Below are positions 44,901-53,974 of a stretch of 64,000 bases of DNA, in pieces; within the stretch, counting starts at the first letter, position 1, and each line of letters begins with the position of its first letter. A program made the position numbers and the translations under genes. The stretch is from Bacteroidetes bacterium GWF2_33_16 (GTDB lineage: Bacteria > Bacteroidota > Bacteroidia > Bacteroidales > UBA12077), in the NCBI GenBank assembly GCA_001768565.1, contig MEOE01000001.1, positions 62,001-126,000 of the forward strand, written 5' to 3'. The notes under the pieces are model-generated. The model saw only the letters and a program-made list of their open reading frames with translations, did no database searches and was not told the DNA's origin.

Positions 44901-45034
44901 TACTGATAAGTCCAGCCTGCAGGTTGTGTTCCGGATTCAAAGCCCTCATGAAAATACATTGTTTCTTGAGAGTAGGATAGAATACCCAGACCAACAAAGA
45001 ATATCAGCAAAAAATAAAACTTAAATTTATTCAT
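38945..45034 (-). CDS. Giant secreted protein with T9SS type A sorting domain
   Basis: The 2029-residue protein starts at Met (45034), giving a signal peptide (MNKFKFYFLLIFFVGLGILSYS). The upstream in-frame start at 45124 adds 30 unneeded residues. An N-terminal anchor-J/cleaved-adhesin-like domain (FHEGFESGTQPAGWTY) is followed by two more such domains. Then comes a train of seven CARDB-like modules of about 95 residues that open with D-x-x-V/L...P-x-x-x-C, alternating with six Ig-like modules (YSSYLWFDGSTNQ-type). The end (YYPNPVQDQLSINID ... GVYYIRFTIGKESFVRKVVI) is the T9SS type A sorting domain. It is a cell-surface or extracellular protein, perhaps an adhesin. It is divergent from the other giant gene. 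Confidence 0.85.
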   Translation of the reverse strand: MNKFKFYFLLIFFVGLGILSYSQETMYFHEGFESGTQPAGWTYQYVSGSVDWQYLDGGFTTNPTLPGSGHPPYAYQGYYNAMFHVQNLSGETTKFITPPIDLSYGIKPELAFWHAQDKRYTLGEFRNDELKVYVRKNKKASWVKIKDYTETVVSWTERNLFIPDTLLSDSVYIAFEGKTNNGWGVCIDSVTVIEKGIIPRYIESLAIKQASKDFVPTGSQKNDILRIDFSVKGNDGVLILDSIVVKSLNTDDIDISANGVKLYASNDTLFQNSVIIGSSINFSGGVALFDNLNRIFSTGLSSIWVTYDIKNDTEHKIHEHILDAMIMKESIKINNAVYPAVDVSPAGNRIIYEALIFDDFESEKGWVLTGEFQRGSPQGKGGSIGNPDPSAASSGLNVLGSDLTGLGSYQGDYEFYLPDRAYTATSPYINCKYYKDLYLYFDRWLNVDGSDTVTIDFATSTKNNWQKYWQNSGTLITNQWTPMRYSISSAVSRKDSVQVRFTVGPTNDFWNFSGWNIDDVVIVGNYISKDVGITNWIAPLDGCGHTNEEYVTVTIKNFAGDPLTDPLPLSYSFDGGTTIYRDTIEAPNLAVDGTLTYQIAIPIDLTIPGWYNNVYATTNLASDEDATNNRFNTTIFIAPTYTLPYTQNFETNYGYYRKGGTNSSWAYGTPAGTVINSAASGTKAWVTSLASNYNIAENSYLESPCFNFAGIDYPVFEFKSKGLSEDTVDGLALYYSLNDGQSWSLVPNNGDFNWNWYNETNISALGTAGIDSTDNIWKTFRQLLPAAVRNQSSVKFRFVFKSDAANNYEGFGIDDIKIYDAPGDVGVTAITYPITKCELSDTTHLKVNIKNFGLDTLKTGTKIPVGYKFNNGTTKRDTLVLASNLIPNATRNFTFNSTVDMSYSGDYTFAVFTTLESNPFLYSSICNDTIRDTISVTGMPRYNIGNIMGVPTPIDTFIVAGTGYLSYNWTGGGISDYTPPADTLYVDAEGWYKVTVTNDSLCTATDSVRVVPSLIDLKMDTLYTIMKDSCERFALTEIKVNILNKGLIDFNVSDSIYFGYKVNNNPIVYDTLFLTRKLEFIPDNDLDTISFTFAELADLRAPGEYKITVFTNFENDLFPSDDRITSIVNTWGLPYVDLAYDSISSSQADTLLLIANPGFIYSWNTTPIVNNDTLEVPNNESRWYVVTVTDAHACDTDKDSTYINAYDYGITRVVSPVNDCSHLAATQMQLNVINFSGNNYLTGDSIKFKYNFNNSGWISQKYVLTSSFAANDSMKITLPNTINASTIDDYTLSVCIDSKMDANHSNDTVLHSFATWGYPEVNLAYDTIYTTQADTVVLVANPGFATYEWNDASDNDSLIIIDKSSQKYVVTVTDINGCGTDKDSTQIITYDFALNSIELPKNSCSHTSAETVRIVIKNISSDMFVAGTKIPVAYIFNEGTPVKEEITLVANLNTTQSIIYNFNQKVDMSAIGTYTLKAYVDFPHDVNHQNDTTYEGIKTFGYPTVEIGPDIYTNQPDTVILVANPGYNNYTWNEGTKNDTLRVTKPESFKYIVTVTDINGCATKDSASVFTTNISASALIAPVSKCELTNSEIVIVTVLNNGYDTIPEGETISVSYRLTNGSLVTESHVLEEDLDPNGTVNHSFTTPIDLSVYQNYTFRVFAKYSIDVNTNDTSSVTVEFRRPNLNMGPDVFSTDEEVIINAGSGYSSYLWFDGSTNQTYTVNVNNQRSNYFYPVTVTNSFGCSATDSIMVTFNVSPDLSVTDLVSPESDCLSDSLYYIDVEITNSGGLDIAASNNISVSYKIDNGTAITENHVLASALYTGTSVVHRFAGRITLTTAKVYQFKTYLSYAGDGTLTNDTLVSSVTISAPSFTFNSDTVKVSAYPYNIDPGVWASYLWQNGSTSRLFSVSTDGLYKVKVTDGTGCSATDSIYVKLATGTGIDGKIHGENFVLSYYPNPVQDQLSINIDAYKPVDLVIELLNTHGQVLYNKQIKNAEQLVEKFYVGDYAKGVYYIRFTIGKESFVRKVVIQ

Positions 45035-45195
45035 AGCAAAAAGATTTTTTATGCAAATTCTTAAATTTACTAACTTAATAAAACTTTTAACAATAAATTT
45101 CGTAAATAGTTTGACAAACAACACTAATTTGTACGTAAATTTACAGATTATGTTCTTAAAAGTAATAATTTTTAGGATTAAATAAAGTTTGAATT

Positions 45196-48100
45196 ATGAA
45201 ACTTACAATTAGACTTTGTATTATAACATTAGCTATATTTTTAAATAGTACGCTTACTTCTCTCGGACAAACAGACACGGTATTCTGGTTTGCTGTACCT
45301 TATGCAACTACAGGGCATGATGCAGTAGGAGCAGATTATTATGCAGACTTAACAATTTCTGCAAAAGACTCAATGTTTGATACTTATATTAAAATTTCTC
45401 AACCATTTAACTCAAATCCTTTATTACCCATTTACGATACAATTAAAAAGTACGATGCTGTAACTAATCCAAATCCGGTATTAACTAAAAATATTAATAT
45501 ACCCCGTGCATTATTGACACAAATTAGTAATAATTTATATAGTACTGTACAAAACTCGGCATTATTAATTCAATCTAGTAGAAAAATAAATGCTTATTAT
45601 GAATATCACAGGAAAAATAATAACCCGGATATTTTTACACTTAAAGGAGAAAATGCCTTAGGAACTGACTTCTGGGTACCATTTCAAAATTTTTGGAATA
45701 ACCATACATCTAGAAATCCTGCAGCATATAGTCAGATAAATATTGTAGCTACAAAAAACAACACCCAGATTCAAATTACTTTTCAAAAAGACGCAGATGA
45801 TTATCCTGCAAACCCATTGCCAGCTCCAACATACACTGTTACATTACAAAAAGGACAAACTTACCAATTTGTTCCTAAGGAGCGTGTGGCAAATCGGCCT
45901 AATGAAAGTGGTGCTGCCCATTTGACAGGTACGCATATCACATCAAATGAGCCAATTGCAGTTACTATTGGCGATGACTCTGTAATAAAGATTAGCCCAA
46001 ACGATTACATTGGGGATCAATTGGTACCTGTAAAAAACGCTCAAGGAAAACCAACCATAGGACTTGAATATGTTGTAATGAAAGGCAGAGCCTCTAATAA
46101 TGGTGGTGGAAGTAATGAAAAAGTTTTTGTTTTAACAACACAGCCTAACACAACAATTACCTATAAACGCAAATCAGATGCTGGATATACAACTCTGTCA
46201 TCTCCGCCCAATTCTGCAGGGACCCAGTACACTATCGACTTATTTGATGCACATCATTTTGTACATATTGAAGCAGATTTTCCAGTATATGTATGGCATG
46301 TAACTGGAATAGTTAATGAACTTGGAGGGGCAATTGTACCTACAATTGATGGTTGTACAGGTTCTAAAGATGTAACATTTGTAAGATCAAAGGATTGGGT
46401 AAAAACTTATTATAATGATTTCTATTTGAATATAATGACTCATGCTGATGCAATTGACTCATTTAAAGTATCAGTGGATGGAGGTTCTTTTAAAAGGTTG
46501 TACACCAGTGCTGCCTTTGAGCCTGTAGGCATAGGTGATTTATATGTTTTGAAAAGAGATAGTAGCTTAAGAAATGCTTTTCCTTCAGGAGTACCAATTA
46601 GGGTAAAAAACATAAAAAATGTTTTTCATTTAGGTGTTATCAATGGAATTTCTTCAGGTGGAGGTTGTGCTTATGGTTATTTTTCTGATTATACTTTTTT
46701 TGATGTAGAAGGAAGAATCGTAGAAAGTAATACACCCATACTTAGTACCTGTTTTGGAAACTCTGTACAACTTGAGGTAACAGAAGGGCATAATTCGTAT
46801 CAATGGTCATCTCCCGAAACTCCAGCATCTGTTACATACCTTGATGATCCTACTATTTTTAATCCAAGCGGAGTGTTACCGGTGGGTATTCACAAATTTG
46901 AAGTCCGTGTACAAGGTGATTGTAGCCTAGATGATACTTTAAAGGGATTTGTTGTTGAAATATTTCCTGCTGTTGATGCAAAATTCACAATATTACCTTC
47001 ATCAGTTGGCTGTGCTCCTTACACCATTCAAATTCAAAATCTTTCTACGGTTGCTGACAAATTTAGTTGGGACTTTGAAGATGATCGGATTTATGATGAT
47101 TTTACTGCTAATCCAGCCCCTCATACTTATAACAACAATTTTCTTCCTTACAAGGATACGGTTTATACCTTGCGGTTACTTGCAGAAAAAGATACTACCT
47201 ATTGTGCAGACGAATATATAAGATATGTAAGAGTGCATCCGGAAATTTATGCAGGATTTACACAGGATAAACTAATCGATTGCAACCCATTGGATGTAGT
47301 TTTTACAAATACCTCAACAGGAAATTTAGATAAGTATTTATGGGATTTTGATGGTACGAGCACATCAATTACCCGCGACGCAACCCACAGATATGTAAAT
47401 GACAATCCTAACGACACTGCGTTTTATAGCACAAAGATGAAAGTTACCTCACCTTACTTGTGCTCTGATTCTGTTATTAAAACTTTTACAGTTTTTCCAT
47501 TTATAAAAGGAGAATTTACCATTGATAAAAAATCAGGTTGTTCACCATTAACCGTAAATATTAATAATAACTCTGCTGGTGATGATCAATTGACCTTAGA
47601 TTTTGGAGATGGAACTTCATATAATTATACAACTCCAAAACTTGTATCCCGCCAGCATACTTATATAAATATAAGCGATACTGTACAACGTAGAGTTGTA
47701 ACCTTAACAGCAACAAATGACGAGGGTTGTACCAAAATTTGGCGGGATACTGTTACGGTTTATCCCGAAATAAGAGCAAATTACACATTGTTGCCAAATC
47801 AATATACAGGTTGTAATTCACAAAACTTTGCCTTTACCAATGCATCAAATGCTTCCAGTATTCATGTAGCAAGCTCTTACCTCTGGACATTTGGAGATGG
47901 TTCAACATCAAACATTGCAAGTCCAACTAAGGTTTATAATAATACAACCACTTCCGATCAACCCTATACATTCACAATGCGTGCCCAGTCGCAATATGGT
48001 TGCTGGGACGACACAACAAATACAATTACCATTTACCGTGCCTATGCTAATTTCAACCTTGATACTGCATCAGGATGCTCTCCATTAACCGTAAATATTA

Positions 48101-51100
48101 CAAATACATCAGTAGGTAATCAAATAGCCACCTGGGCTTGGACTTTTGGTGATGCAACAAACAGCGGACTGCAAAATCCACCAGCAAAATTATATACAAA
48201 TACCAGTGGGGCAACTCAAATCCGACCTTTGCGATTAACAGTAACTGGAACTGGTGGATGTTCAACATTTAAGGAAACGAATGTAAGTGTATATTCGTCT
48301 ATTGATGTTTCGTTTACGCCTTTATTACCAACAGTTTGCGATTCTGTGGCTATACCATTTGTTTCAACAATAATTCATGGAACAGTTAATAAGTACACAT
48401 GGAACTTTGGCGATAATACCTCATCGAATGCAGCCAATTTCTCAAAAGTTTATTACAACAGGTCGAGTGCAGGCAATATTACATACCCTGCCAGCTTAAA
48501 GGTTGAAACAGCCGAAGGATGCAAAGACTCAGCCAATACAACAGTTACAGTAAGGCCTTATGTGAATGCGCTTTATACCATCGACAGAGTTTCAGGTTGT
48601 ACACCATTAACGGTTAATCCTGTTGCCAATCAATACTTAGGGATACCTGCAAATAATTACCAATGGACTTTAAATGCAGCCCCAATTCATACTGGTTTCG
48701 ATCCACTACCTTACTTATTACCTGTTAACCCAGCTCCAGGTCCAAATGCCAATTATACACTACGTTTAAATGTTTCGGACCCAAGCGGTTTATGTACCGA
48801 TTTTATGGAAAAACCAATTACGGTTTACCCTGCTGCCTTAGCCGATTTTACTCCTTTCGAAGTGAGTGGATGTAATCCCTTTACCATAGATTTTACTAAT
48901 GTGTCATCTTCTCTTGTTACTTCAACCTTTTTATGGGATTTTGGTGATTTTACCACATTTAATGGCGTTGATCCCGCTCCTAAAACATTTGCCAATGAAA
49001 CCAATATTACTAAACCCTATAAAATAAAGCTAAAGGAAACAACCAACTATGGCTGCACTCATACAGATTCGGCAAATATTTATGTGTACCGTAAAGTCGA
49101 AGCCAATTTTGGAATTGACATTTCTGAAGGTTGTTCGCCGGTAAATGTTAGAGTTACCAGTAACTCAAAGGGAGGAACCTATCGCTGGTACTGGAACTCA
49201 CAAACCGGAGCCGGGATTGAAGACTCGTTAACAACAAATTCATCAGAAACATTTACACATCAATATGTAAATACTACAGGTAGTGATATAACTTTCTATC
49301 TCACGTTGGTAGCCCAAAATGCAGAAGGTTGTACCCATACACTTACCAGAGAAATCTTGGTGCACTCGTCAATAACGGCAGGCTTTACATTTAGTCAACC
49401 CGACAGTTGTAATGCATCGGATGTAGTATTTACCAATACTTCTATTGGAGGCGGATCTTATACAATGAACTGGGAATTTGGTGATGGAACCTACCGTTCT
49501 GTTACTAATGCGGTTGCTCTGGACACCATTCATAAGAGGTTTACGAACCTGTTAACTACCGATAAGTCCTTTACCGTTATTATGACGGCATCATCAGAAA
49601 ATGAATGTACCGATACACATCAGGAAATTGTAACTGTATTTTCCAGAGTTGAAGCCAACATAAACATACCTATTAGTCAGGGATGCCCAAATGCGGTTAC
49701 TCAATTATTTAATGCAACGATTAAAAACACATCGGTAGGCAATCCACTAAATACATATGAATGGTATATTGATAATGTACTTGTGCCAGGATCACCAACT
49801 GATAAATCGGATTTTATTCATGATTATTTCAATAGTAATCAGAGTCCACGGGCTTATACAGTAAAATTGAGAGCTACTAATTCGCATGGATGCTATTCGG
49901 AAAAAACAGGTACAATAACAGTTCTGGAGTATGTAGATGCACAGTTCTCTATAGTTAATCCGACTGGATGTACACCTTTGGATGTTGAGTTTAGAAATAC
50001 ATCGCTGGCTCCGGCAACGAATACCAATTATTTTTGGGATTATAACGATAACACCAGTTCAGGAATTGCAACAACAACTCATTTCCATAAATTTTATAAC
50101 GAAAGTCGTACAACTGATAAACCATACAGAATTAGCCTTACTGTTACCTCCGAAAATTATTGCACGGACACTATAAGTGCACCGATTATGGTTTATCATC
50201 AGCCACTTGCTAAGTTGTATGTCGATCCTAAGTCATCGTGTCCGCCGCTTGTTGCAACCATGAATAATTTAGACTCGCGTGGTTACAGCATGTATCGCTG
50301 GTATTTTGGAGATGGAACTTCTACTCCTGTTATTAACAGCACTATAGGGGAAGCAAGAAGCTACACCTACCCAAATACTTCGATTGATTTTACTCAAAAC
50401 TATACATTAAAGCTTTATGTAGAATCAGATCAGGGTTGCTCACATATGGATTCATCAATTTTGAATGTTTTTCCTGATGTAATTGCAAACTTTACATACG
50501 AGCCTGCTGGTTGTAGTCCGTTTGTTACCGAATTCAGAAATGCCTCATCATCGCCGGCAACTCAATTCTTCTATGACTTTAAAGATGGTAGTACAAGCAA
50601 TCAAGATACTGTTTATCACCGATTTGTAAATGATAACTATATTGACAGGGTATTTAATGTAAAACTTACTGCCACATCGGATTACAATTGTTGGGATACA
50701 ATCACCAAACCAGTAACTGTTTATGCTCAACCTGTTGCCTTGTTTAATCCCACTCCTGTGGTGCAAACATTCCCTGAGGCAAGGGTGCAATTAAATAGTT
50801 CATCAAACAATCAACCATACACCTATTTATGGACATTTGATGATGGAATAACATCAACCTCTTCAAATGAAATCTACCATGACTATGTACATTGGGGTGA
50901 GCGTACAATAATACTTTCATTAAGCAGCAATACGAGCAATTGTGCTGATACAGATACAAATACTATTCAGATTAAACCTCCACTTGTTAATGCAGCATTT
51001 ACAGTTGATACAGATCGTGGTTGCGAACCATTAGATGTGCAGTTTACTGCAAGGGCTTCGCTTTACACTGAAATATATACCTATGAGTGGGATTATGGCG

Positions 51101-51825
51101 ATGGAAAATCCGGAACAGGATCTACACCTAATCACAGGTATGATTCATCTGGTATTTACTATGTAAAAATGACTGCTAAAAGTCAGCAAGTAGGCGGTGG
51201 TGAAGATTATGAATACAGAACCATTCGTGTGTATAAAAATCCAAAAGCCAACTTTGCTGTTGCTCCAAAAACAACTACACTTAATACAGATTTAGAGGCA
51301 AGAGTTGAGTTCTTTAACTTGTCGGAATGCGCCGACACATCAGGCTGTAGTTACTTATGGCGTTTTGGCGATGGAAATACCTCTGACAAACGAGAATTGG
51401 TATACTATTATACAGAGTTAGGCAAATACGATGTAACCCTTGTTGTAACAACAGATAGCTCAAATTGTGTGGATTCTATGATTATTGCCCCTGCTGTTAC
51501 CGTTATTGGTGAAGGACAGATTGTGTTCCCGAATGCCTTTACTCCTAACCTCGAAAGCGAAATTAGCTGTCGTGTAGATGGGGGGTACGATCGATACAGT
51601 AATGATATTTTCCATCCAGTATCGAAAGGCGTTATTCAATATGAGCTTTTGATTTATAACCGCTGGGGCGAACTAATTTTCAAAAGCGATGATCTGGGTT
51701 GTGGCTGGAATGGCTATATTGATGGCACGCTTGCAAAACAAGATGTTTATGTATGGAAATCTCAAGGTAAATTCTCTAATGGCCGAGCATTCGAAATGGC
51801 AGGAGATGTTACGTTGATAAGGTAG
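45196..51825 (+). CDS. Giant PKD-repeat surface protein with T9SS type B sorting domain
   Basis: The 2209-residue protein has a signal peptide (MKLTIRLCIITLAIFLNSTLTSLG). An N-terminal region of about 450 residues resembles the IgGFc-binding-protein N-domain (TDFWVPFQNFW). Then follow 17 PKD-like modules of about 90 residues that open with a F-x-(I/V/L)...GC-x-P-(L/F) pattern and carry W-x-F-G-D. The C-terminus (VFPNAFTPN, YELLIYNRWGELIFKSDD, GWNGYIDG, QDVYVWKSQG) is the gliding-motility-associated type B T9SS domain. It is expected outside the cell, likely as a filament or adhesin. It has its own terminator at 51869-51902. Confidence 0.87.
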   Translation: MKLTIRLCIITLAIFLNSTLTSLGQTDTVFWFAVPYATTGHDAVGADYYADLTISAKDSMFDTYIKISQPFNSNPLLPIYDTIKKYDAVTNPNPVLTKNINIPRALLTQISNNLYSTVQNSALLIQSSRKINAYYEYHRKNNNPDIFTLKGENALGTDFWVPFQNFWNNHTSRNPAAYSQINIVATKNNTQIQITFQKDADDYPANPLPAPTYTVTLQKGQTYQFVPKERVANRPNESGAAHLTGTHITSNEPIAVTIGDDSVIKISPNDYIGDQLVPVKNAQGKPTIGLEYVVMKGRASNNGGGSNEKVFVLTTQPNTTITYKRKSDAGYTTLSSPPNSAGTQYTIDLFDAHHFVHIEADFPVYVWHVTGIVNELGGAIVPTIDGCTGSKDVTFVRSKDWVKTYYNDFYLNIMTHADAIDSFKVSVDGGSFKRLYTSAAFEPVGIGDLYVLKRDSSLRNAFPSGVPIRVKNIKNVFHLGVINGISSGGGCAYGYFSDYTFFDVEGRIVESNTPILSTCFGNSVQLEVTEGHNSYQWSSPETPASVTYLDDPTIFNPSGVLPVGIHKFEVRVQGDCSLDDTLKGFVVEIFPAVDAKFTILPSSVGCAPYTIQIQNLSTVADKFSWDFEDDRIYDDFTANPAPHTYNNNFLPYKDTVYTLRLLAEKDTTYCADEYIRYVRVHPEIYAGFTQDKLIDCNPLDVVFTNTSTGNLDKYLWDFDGTSTSITRDATHRYVNDNPNDTAFYSTKMKVTSPYLCSDSVIKTFTVFPFIKGEFTIDKKSGCSPLTVNINNNSAGDDQLTLDFGDGTSYNYTTPKLVSRQHTYINISDTVQRRVVTLTATNDEGCTKIWRDTVTVYPEIRANYTLLPNQYTGCNSQNFAFTNASNASSIHVASSYLWTFGDGSTSNIASPTKVYNNTTTSDQPYTFTMRAQSQYGCWDDTTNTITIYRAYANFNLDTASGCSPLTVNITNTSVGNQIATWAWTFGDATNSGLQNPPAKLYTNTSGATQIRPLRLTVTGTGGCSTFKETNVSVYSSIDVSFTPLLPTVCDSVAIPFVSTIIHGTVNKYTWNFGDNTSSNAANFSKVYYNRSSAGNITYPASLKVETAEGCKDSANTTVTVRPYVNALYTIDRVSGCTPLTVNPVANQYLGIPANNYQWTLNAAPIHTGFDPLPYLLPVNPAPGPNANYTLRLNVSDPSGLCTDFMEKPITVYPAALADFTPFEVSGCNPFTIDFTNVSSSLVTSTFLWDFGDFTTFNGVDPAPKTFANETNITKPYKIKLKETTNYGCTHTDSANIYVYRKVEANFGIDISEGCSPVNVRVTSNSKGGTYRWYWNSQTGAGIEDSLTTNSSETFTHQYVNTTGSDITFYLTLVAQNAEGCTHTLTREILVHSSITAGFTFSQPDSCNASDVVFTNTSIGGGSYTMNWEFGDGTYRSVTNAVALDTIHKRFTNLLTTDKSFTVIMTASSENECTDTHQEIVTVFSRVEANINIPISQGCPNAVTQLFNATIKNTSVGNPLNTYEWYIDNVLVPGSPTDKSDFIHDYFNSNQSPRAYTVKLRATNSHGCYSEKTGTITVLEYVDAQFSIVNPTGCTPLDVEFRNTSLAPATNTNYFWDYNDNTSSGIATTTHFHKFYNESRTTDKPYRISLTVTSENYCTDTISAPIMVYHQPLAKLYVDPKSSCPPLVATMNNLDSRGYSMYRWYFGDGTSTPVINSTIGEARSYTYPNTSIDFTQNYTLKLYVESDQGCSHMDSSILNVFPDVIANFTYEPAGCSPFVTEFRNASSSPATQFFYDFKDGSTSNQDTVYHRFVNDNYIDRVFNVKLTATSDYNCWDTITKPVTVYAQPVALFNPTPVVQTFPEARVQLNSSSNNQPYTYLWTFDDGITSTSSNEIYHDYVHWGERTIILSLSSNTSNCADTDTNTIQIKPPLVNAAFTVDTDRGCEPLDVQFTARASLYTEIYTYEWDYGDGKSGTGSTPNHRYDSSGIYYVKMTAKSQQVGGGEDYEYRTIRVYKNPKANFAVAPKTTTLNTDLEARVEFFNLSECADTSGCSYLWRFGDGNTSDKRELVYYYTELGKYDVTLVVTTDSSNCVDSMIIAPAVTVIGEGQIVFPNAFTPNLESEISCRVDGGYDRYSNDIFHPVSKGVIQYELLIYNRWGELIFKSDDLGCGWNGYIDGTLAKQDVYVWKSQGKFSNGRAFEMAGDVTLIR

Positions 51826-51868
51826 AGAAAATACCAGAAAACATGTACCCCATCGAGGGGGATTAAGA

Positions 51869-51902
51869 GGGGTGAGAATGCAAATTTTCACCCCCTTTTT
51901 TT
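51869..51902 (+). terminator. Intrinsic terminator of the PKD-repeat gene
   Basis: GGGGTGA (51869-51875) pairs with TCACCCC (51888-51894) around a 12-base loop, followed after one C by a run of seven T residues. It lies 44 bases after the stop codon. Confidence 0.85.
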
Positions 51903-52016
51903 CCGAAATTTTGTGTTAGCGTGTGGCTTCAGACGCGTGCAAGGGTAACCAAATTAATTGGATTGTGAAAATGCGCACCCGTCAGAAGACGCGCACGAAC
52001 AATTGGGGTTGGGGGA
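51903..52016. other. GC-rich intergenic stretch, possible repeat relic
   Basis: This stretch of 114 bases is richer in GC than its neighbours and contains two related segments, CTTCAGACGCGTGC (about 51927-51940) and TCAGAAGACGCGCACG (about 51980-51995), in direct orientation. No open reading frame is present. It may be a remnant of an intergenic repeat. Confidence 0.35.
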
Positions 52017-52799
52017 CTATACCAACATAATTCCGCTAGCTAACCTACCCGCTTGTTTTCCATTTCGTCGAGCCGAATAAAAAAGTGATTCATTTGCAAA
52101 GGTACACATACCTGCAATCTCTATATTATCAGACAATACACCACTTTCTTCCAATACTAATTTATTGGCAGTCCATAGATCAAAAAACGCCTTTTCTGTA
52201 CCTGCAATATTTTTAAGCACGTGATTTTTACCAAATGATTGTTCAACCTTCATAATTACATCATTACCAATTTCATAAACATCAGGGCCAATTGATGGAC
52301 CAATTCCTGCTATCAAATTCTTTGGATTAACCTGAAACTTCTCAATCATTAATTTAATTGTTCTTTTTGATATTTTCTCAACCGTTCCTTTCCACCCTGA
52401 ATGAATGGCCGCAATTACTTTTTTTACCGGGTCGAATAGCAATACAGGAACACAATCAGCAGTACGAACACCAATACATACACCAGGAATATTTGTTATG
52501 AGCGCATCGGTATCATGAAAGGTTTCGTTAAAAGAGTTAACAATAGCAATATTAGTTCCATTGGTTTGTTTTGGAAAAACCATTTTGTCTCTTGGTATAT
52601 CTGCGGCCAAAGAAAGTAATTCAAGGTTTCTATCTACAAATGCCGGATTATCGTTTACTGTATAGCCCATATTTAATTCCGATAAATGATCCTTGCTAAC
52701 TCCCCCTTTACGTGTAGTTGTATAATGGCGTATTAATTTCTCTTTCGTTAAATTGTGAAATTGAAGATATATAAGATTATTTATTGTTTTTGTTATCAT
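52017..52799 (-). CDS. pgeF: PgeF/YfiH-type purine nucleoside phosphorylase-like protein
   Basis: The 260-residue product belongs to the YfiH/YlmD/LACC1 family (formerly called polyphenol oxidase). Zinc ligands are in GVRTADCVPVLLF and AAIHSGWKGTVEKI, with VGIGPSIGPDVYEIG-type segment (IAGIGPSIGPDVYEIG) and the final AGMCTFANESLFYSARRNGKQAGRLAS. Members have purine nucleoside phosphorylase, deaminase or, in PgeF of E. coli, peptidoglycan-editing activity. Which one applies here cannot be read from the sequence. It is divergent from the B3/B4-domain gene. Confidence 0.92.
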   Translation of the reverse strand: MITKTINNLIYLQFHNLTKEKLIRHYTTTRKGGVSKDHLSELNMGYTVNDNPAFVDRNLELLSLAADIPRDKMVFPKQTNGTNIAIVNSFNETFHDTDALITNIPGVCIGVRTADCVPVLLFDPVKKVIAAIHSGWKGTVEKISKRTIKLMIEKFQVNPKNLIAGIGPSIGPDVYEIGNDVIMKVEQSFGKNHVLKNIAGTEKAFFDLWTANKLVLEESGVLSDNIEIAGMCTFANESLFYSARRNGKQAGRLASGIMLV

Positions 52800-52867
52800 C
52801 CTTTTGTTTTATTATTGGCAAAAGAACTAAACTTTTTTTAGATTTAACAAGCCAAAATCGAAAAATA

Positions 52868-53530
52868 ATGATTGATATTGTGATTTCAGAAACATTAAAA
52901 GCAAGATGCCCCAATATTGCTATTGGCTCGATTCAGGGAGAGATTAAAGTAGCTCCATCTGATCAACAACTAATAAATCTGTTGGATAATGCCTGTACTG
53001 AATTTGCACAAAAGTACACTGTTGAAGACATTTCGCAGTTAAAGCCTATATCTGATTCGCGCAAAGCATATAAGTCTTTAGGAAAGGATCCTGCCAGGTA
53101 TCGATTATCATCCGAAGCATTATTACGCAGAATTGTTAAGGATAAAGGAATTTACAAAATCAATAATATTGTCGATATAAACAATCTTCTTTCTATAACA
53201 TCTTTTTATTCGATTTGTGCATTTGATGTTTCGAAGCTCAGTCCTCCAATAAAGTTTACTATTGGAACCAAACAAGACGAATATTATGGCATTGGTCGTG
53301 GATTATTAAATATTGAAAACCTACCTGTTTTCGAGGATCAATTGGGCAAATTTGGCAGTCCAACCAGCGACTCCGAAAGAGTTAAAATCACTAACGAAAC
53401 CAATCATATTTCGATGAATATTATATCGTTTGGAGGTAATTCAGAATTACAAAATTATCTGCAACAGCTAAAAGAATACCTTGAAATGTTTGCTTCAGCG
53501 CAAAATATAGAAATAAAGATCATTATATAA
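52868..53530 (+). CDS. B3/B4-domain protein, PheRS editing-domain-like
   Basis: The 220-residue product resembles the stand-alone B3/B4 domain of phenylalanyl-tRNA synthetase beta subunit (B3_4 superfamily). SDSRKAYKSLGKDPARYRLSSEALLRRIVKDKGIYKINNIVDINNLLS is the characteristic run, and YYGIGRGLLNIENLP and GSPTSDSERVKIT follow. Such proteins are thought to act on mischarged tRNA, although most are uncharacterised. ATG at 52868 is chosen because the upstream ATG at 52784 lies within the divergent pgeF gene. Its stop is 4 bases from that of msrB. Confidence 0.85.
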   Translation: MIDIVISETLKARCPNIAIGSIQGEIKVAPSDQQLINLLDNACTEFAQKYTVEDISQLKPISDSRKAYKSLGKDPARYRLSSEALLRRIVKDKGIYKINNIVDINNLLSITSFYSICAFDVSKLSPPIKFTIGTKQDEYYGIGRGLLNIENLPVFEDQLGKFGSPTSDSERVKITNETNHISMNIISFGGNSELQNYLQQLKEYLEMFASAQNIEIKIII

Positions 53531-53533
53531 ATT

Positions 53534-53974
53534 CTACTTCTTCTCTTGTTTATCAGGAACAAATTTTAGCGAAATTGAATTTACACAATGCCTTGTATTC
53601 TTTGGAGTAAATCCCTCTCCATTAAAAACATGACCTAAATGAGCTCCGCAGTTTACGCAGACAATTTCGGTTCTTTTACCATCATTATCTGGTATTTTCT
53701 TTACTGCACCTTTTACTTCATCATCGAAACTTGGCCACCCACAATGCGAATCGAATTTATCTGTCGATCTATATAAAACCGCATCGCAACGTTTACAAGT
53801 ATATAATCCATCTTTTTTATTATTCAGATAATCGCCCGTAAACGGTCGTTCGGTGCCCTTATAAATAATTACTCTTTCCTCATCGGGCGTTAATTTATTG
53901 TATTGCATAGTATCCTGAGATTTTGATTCTAAAGAAATTATTAAAATAAATAATACAACTATCGTTCGTCTCAT
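53534..53974 (-). CDS. msrB: Exported peptide-methionine (R)-S-oxide reductase
   Basis: The 146-residue product reduces the R form of methionine sulfoxide in proteins. It has zinc-binding Cys60, Cys63, Cys106 and Cys109, catalytic Cys130 in [11 protein letters not shown], and Cys78 in HCGWPSF at the resolving position. An N-terminal hydrophobic segment ([19 protein letters not shown]) is signal-like, so the enzyme probably works in the periplasm or at the membrane. It ends four bases from the B3/B4 gene (convergent). Confidence 0.92.
   Translation of the reverse strand: MRRTIVVLFILIISLESKSQDTMQYNKLTPDEERVIIYKGTERPFTGDYLNNKKDGLYTCKRCDAVLYRSTDKFDSHCGWPSFDDEVKGAVKKIPDNDGKRTEIVCVNCGAHLGHVFNGEGFTPKNTRHCVNSISLKFVPDKQEKK

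Noticed and set aside
38945..51825. CRISPR-like or satellite repeats in the giant genes
   Set aside because: The repetition is at protein-module level (90-170 residues), with divergent DNA; it is coding.
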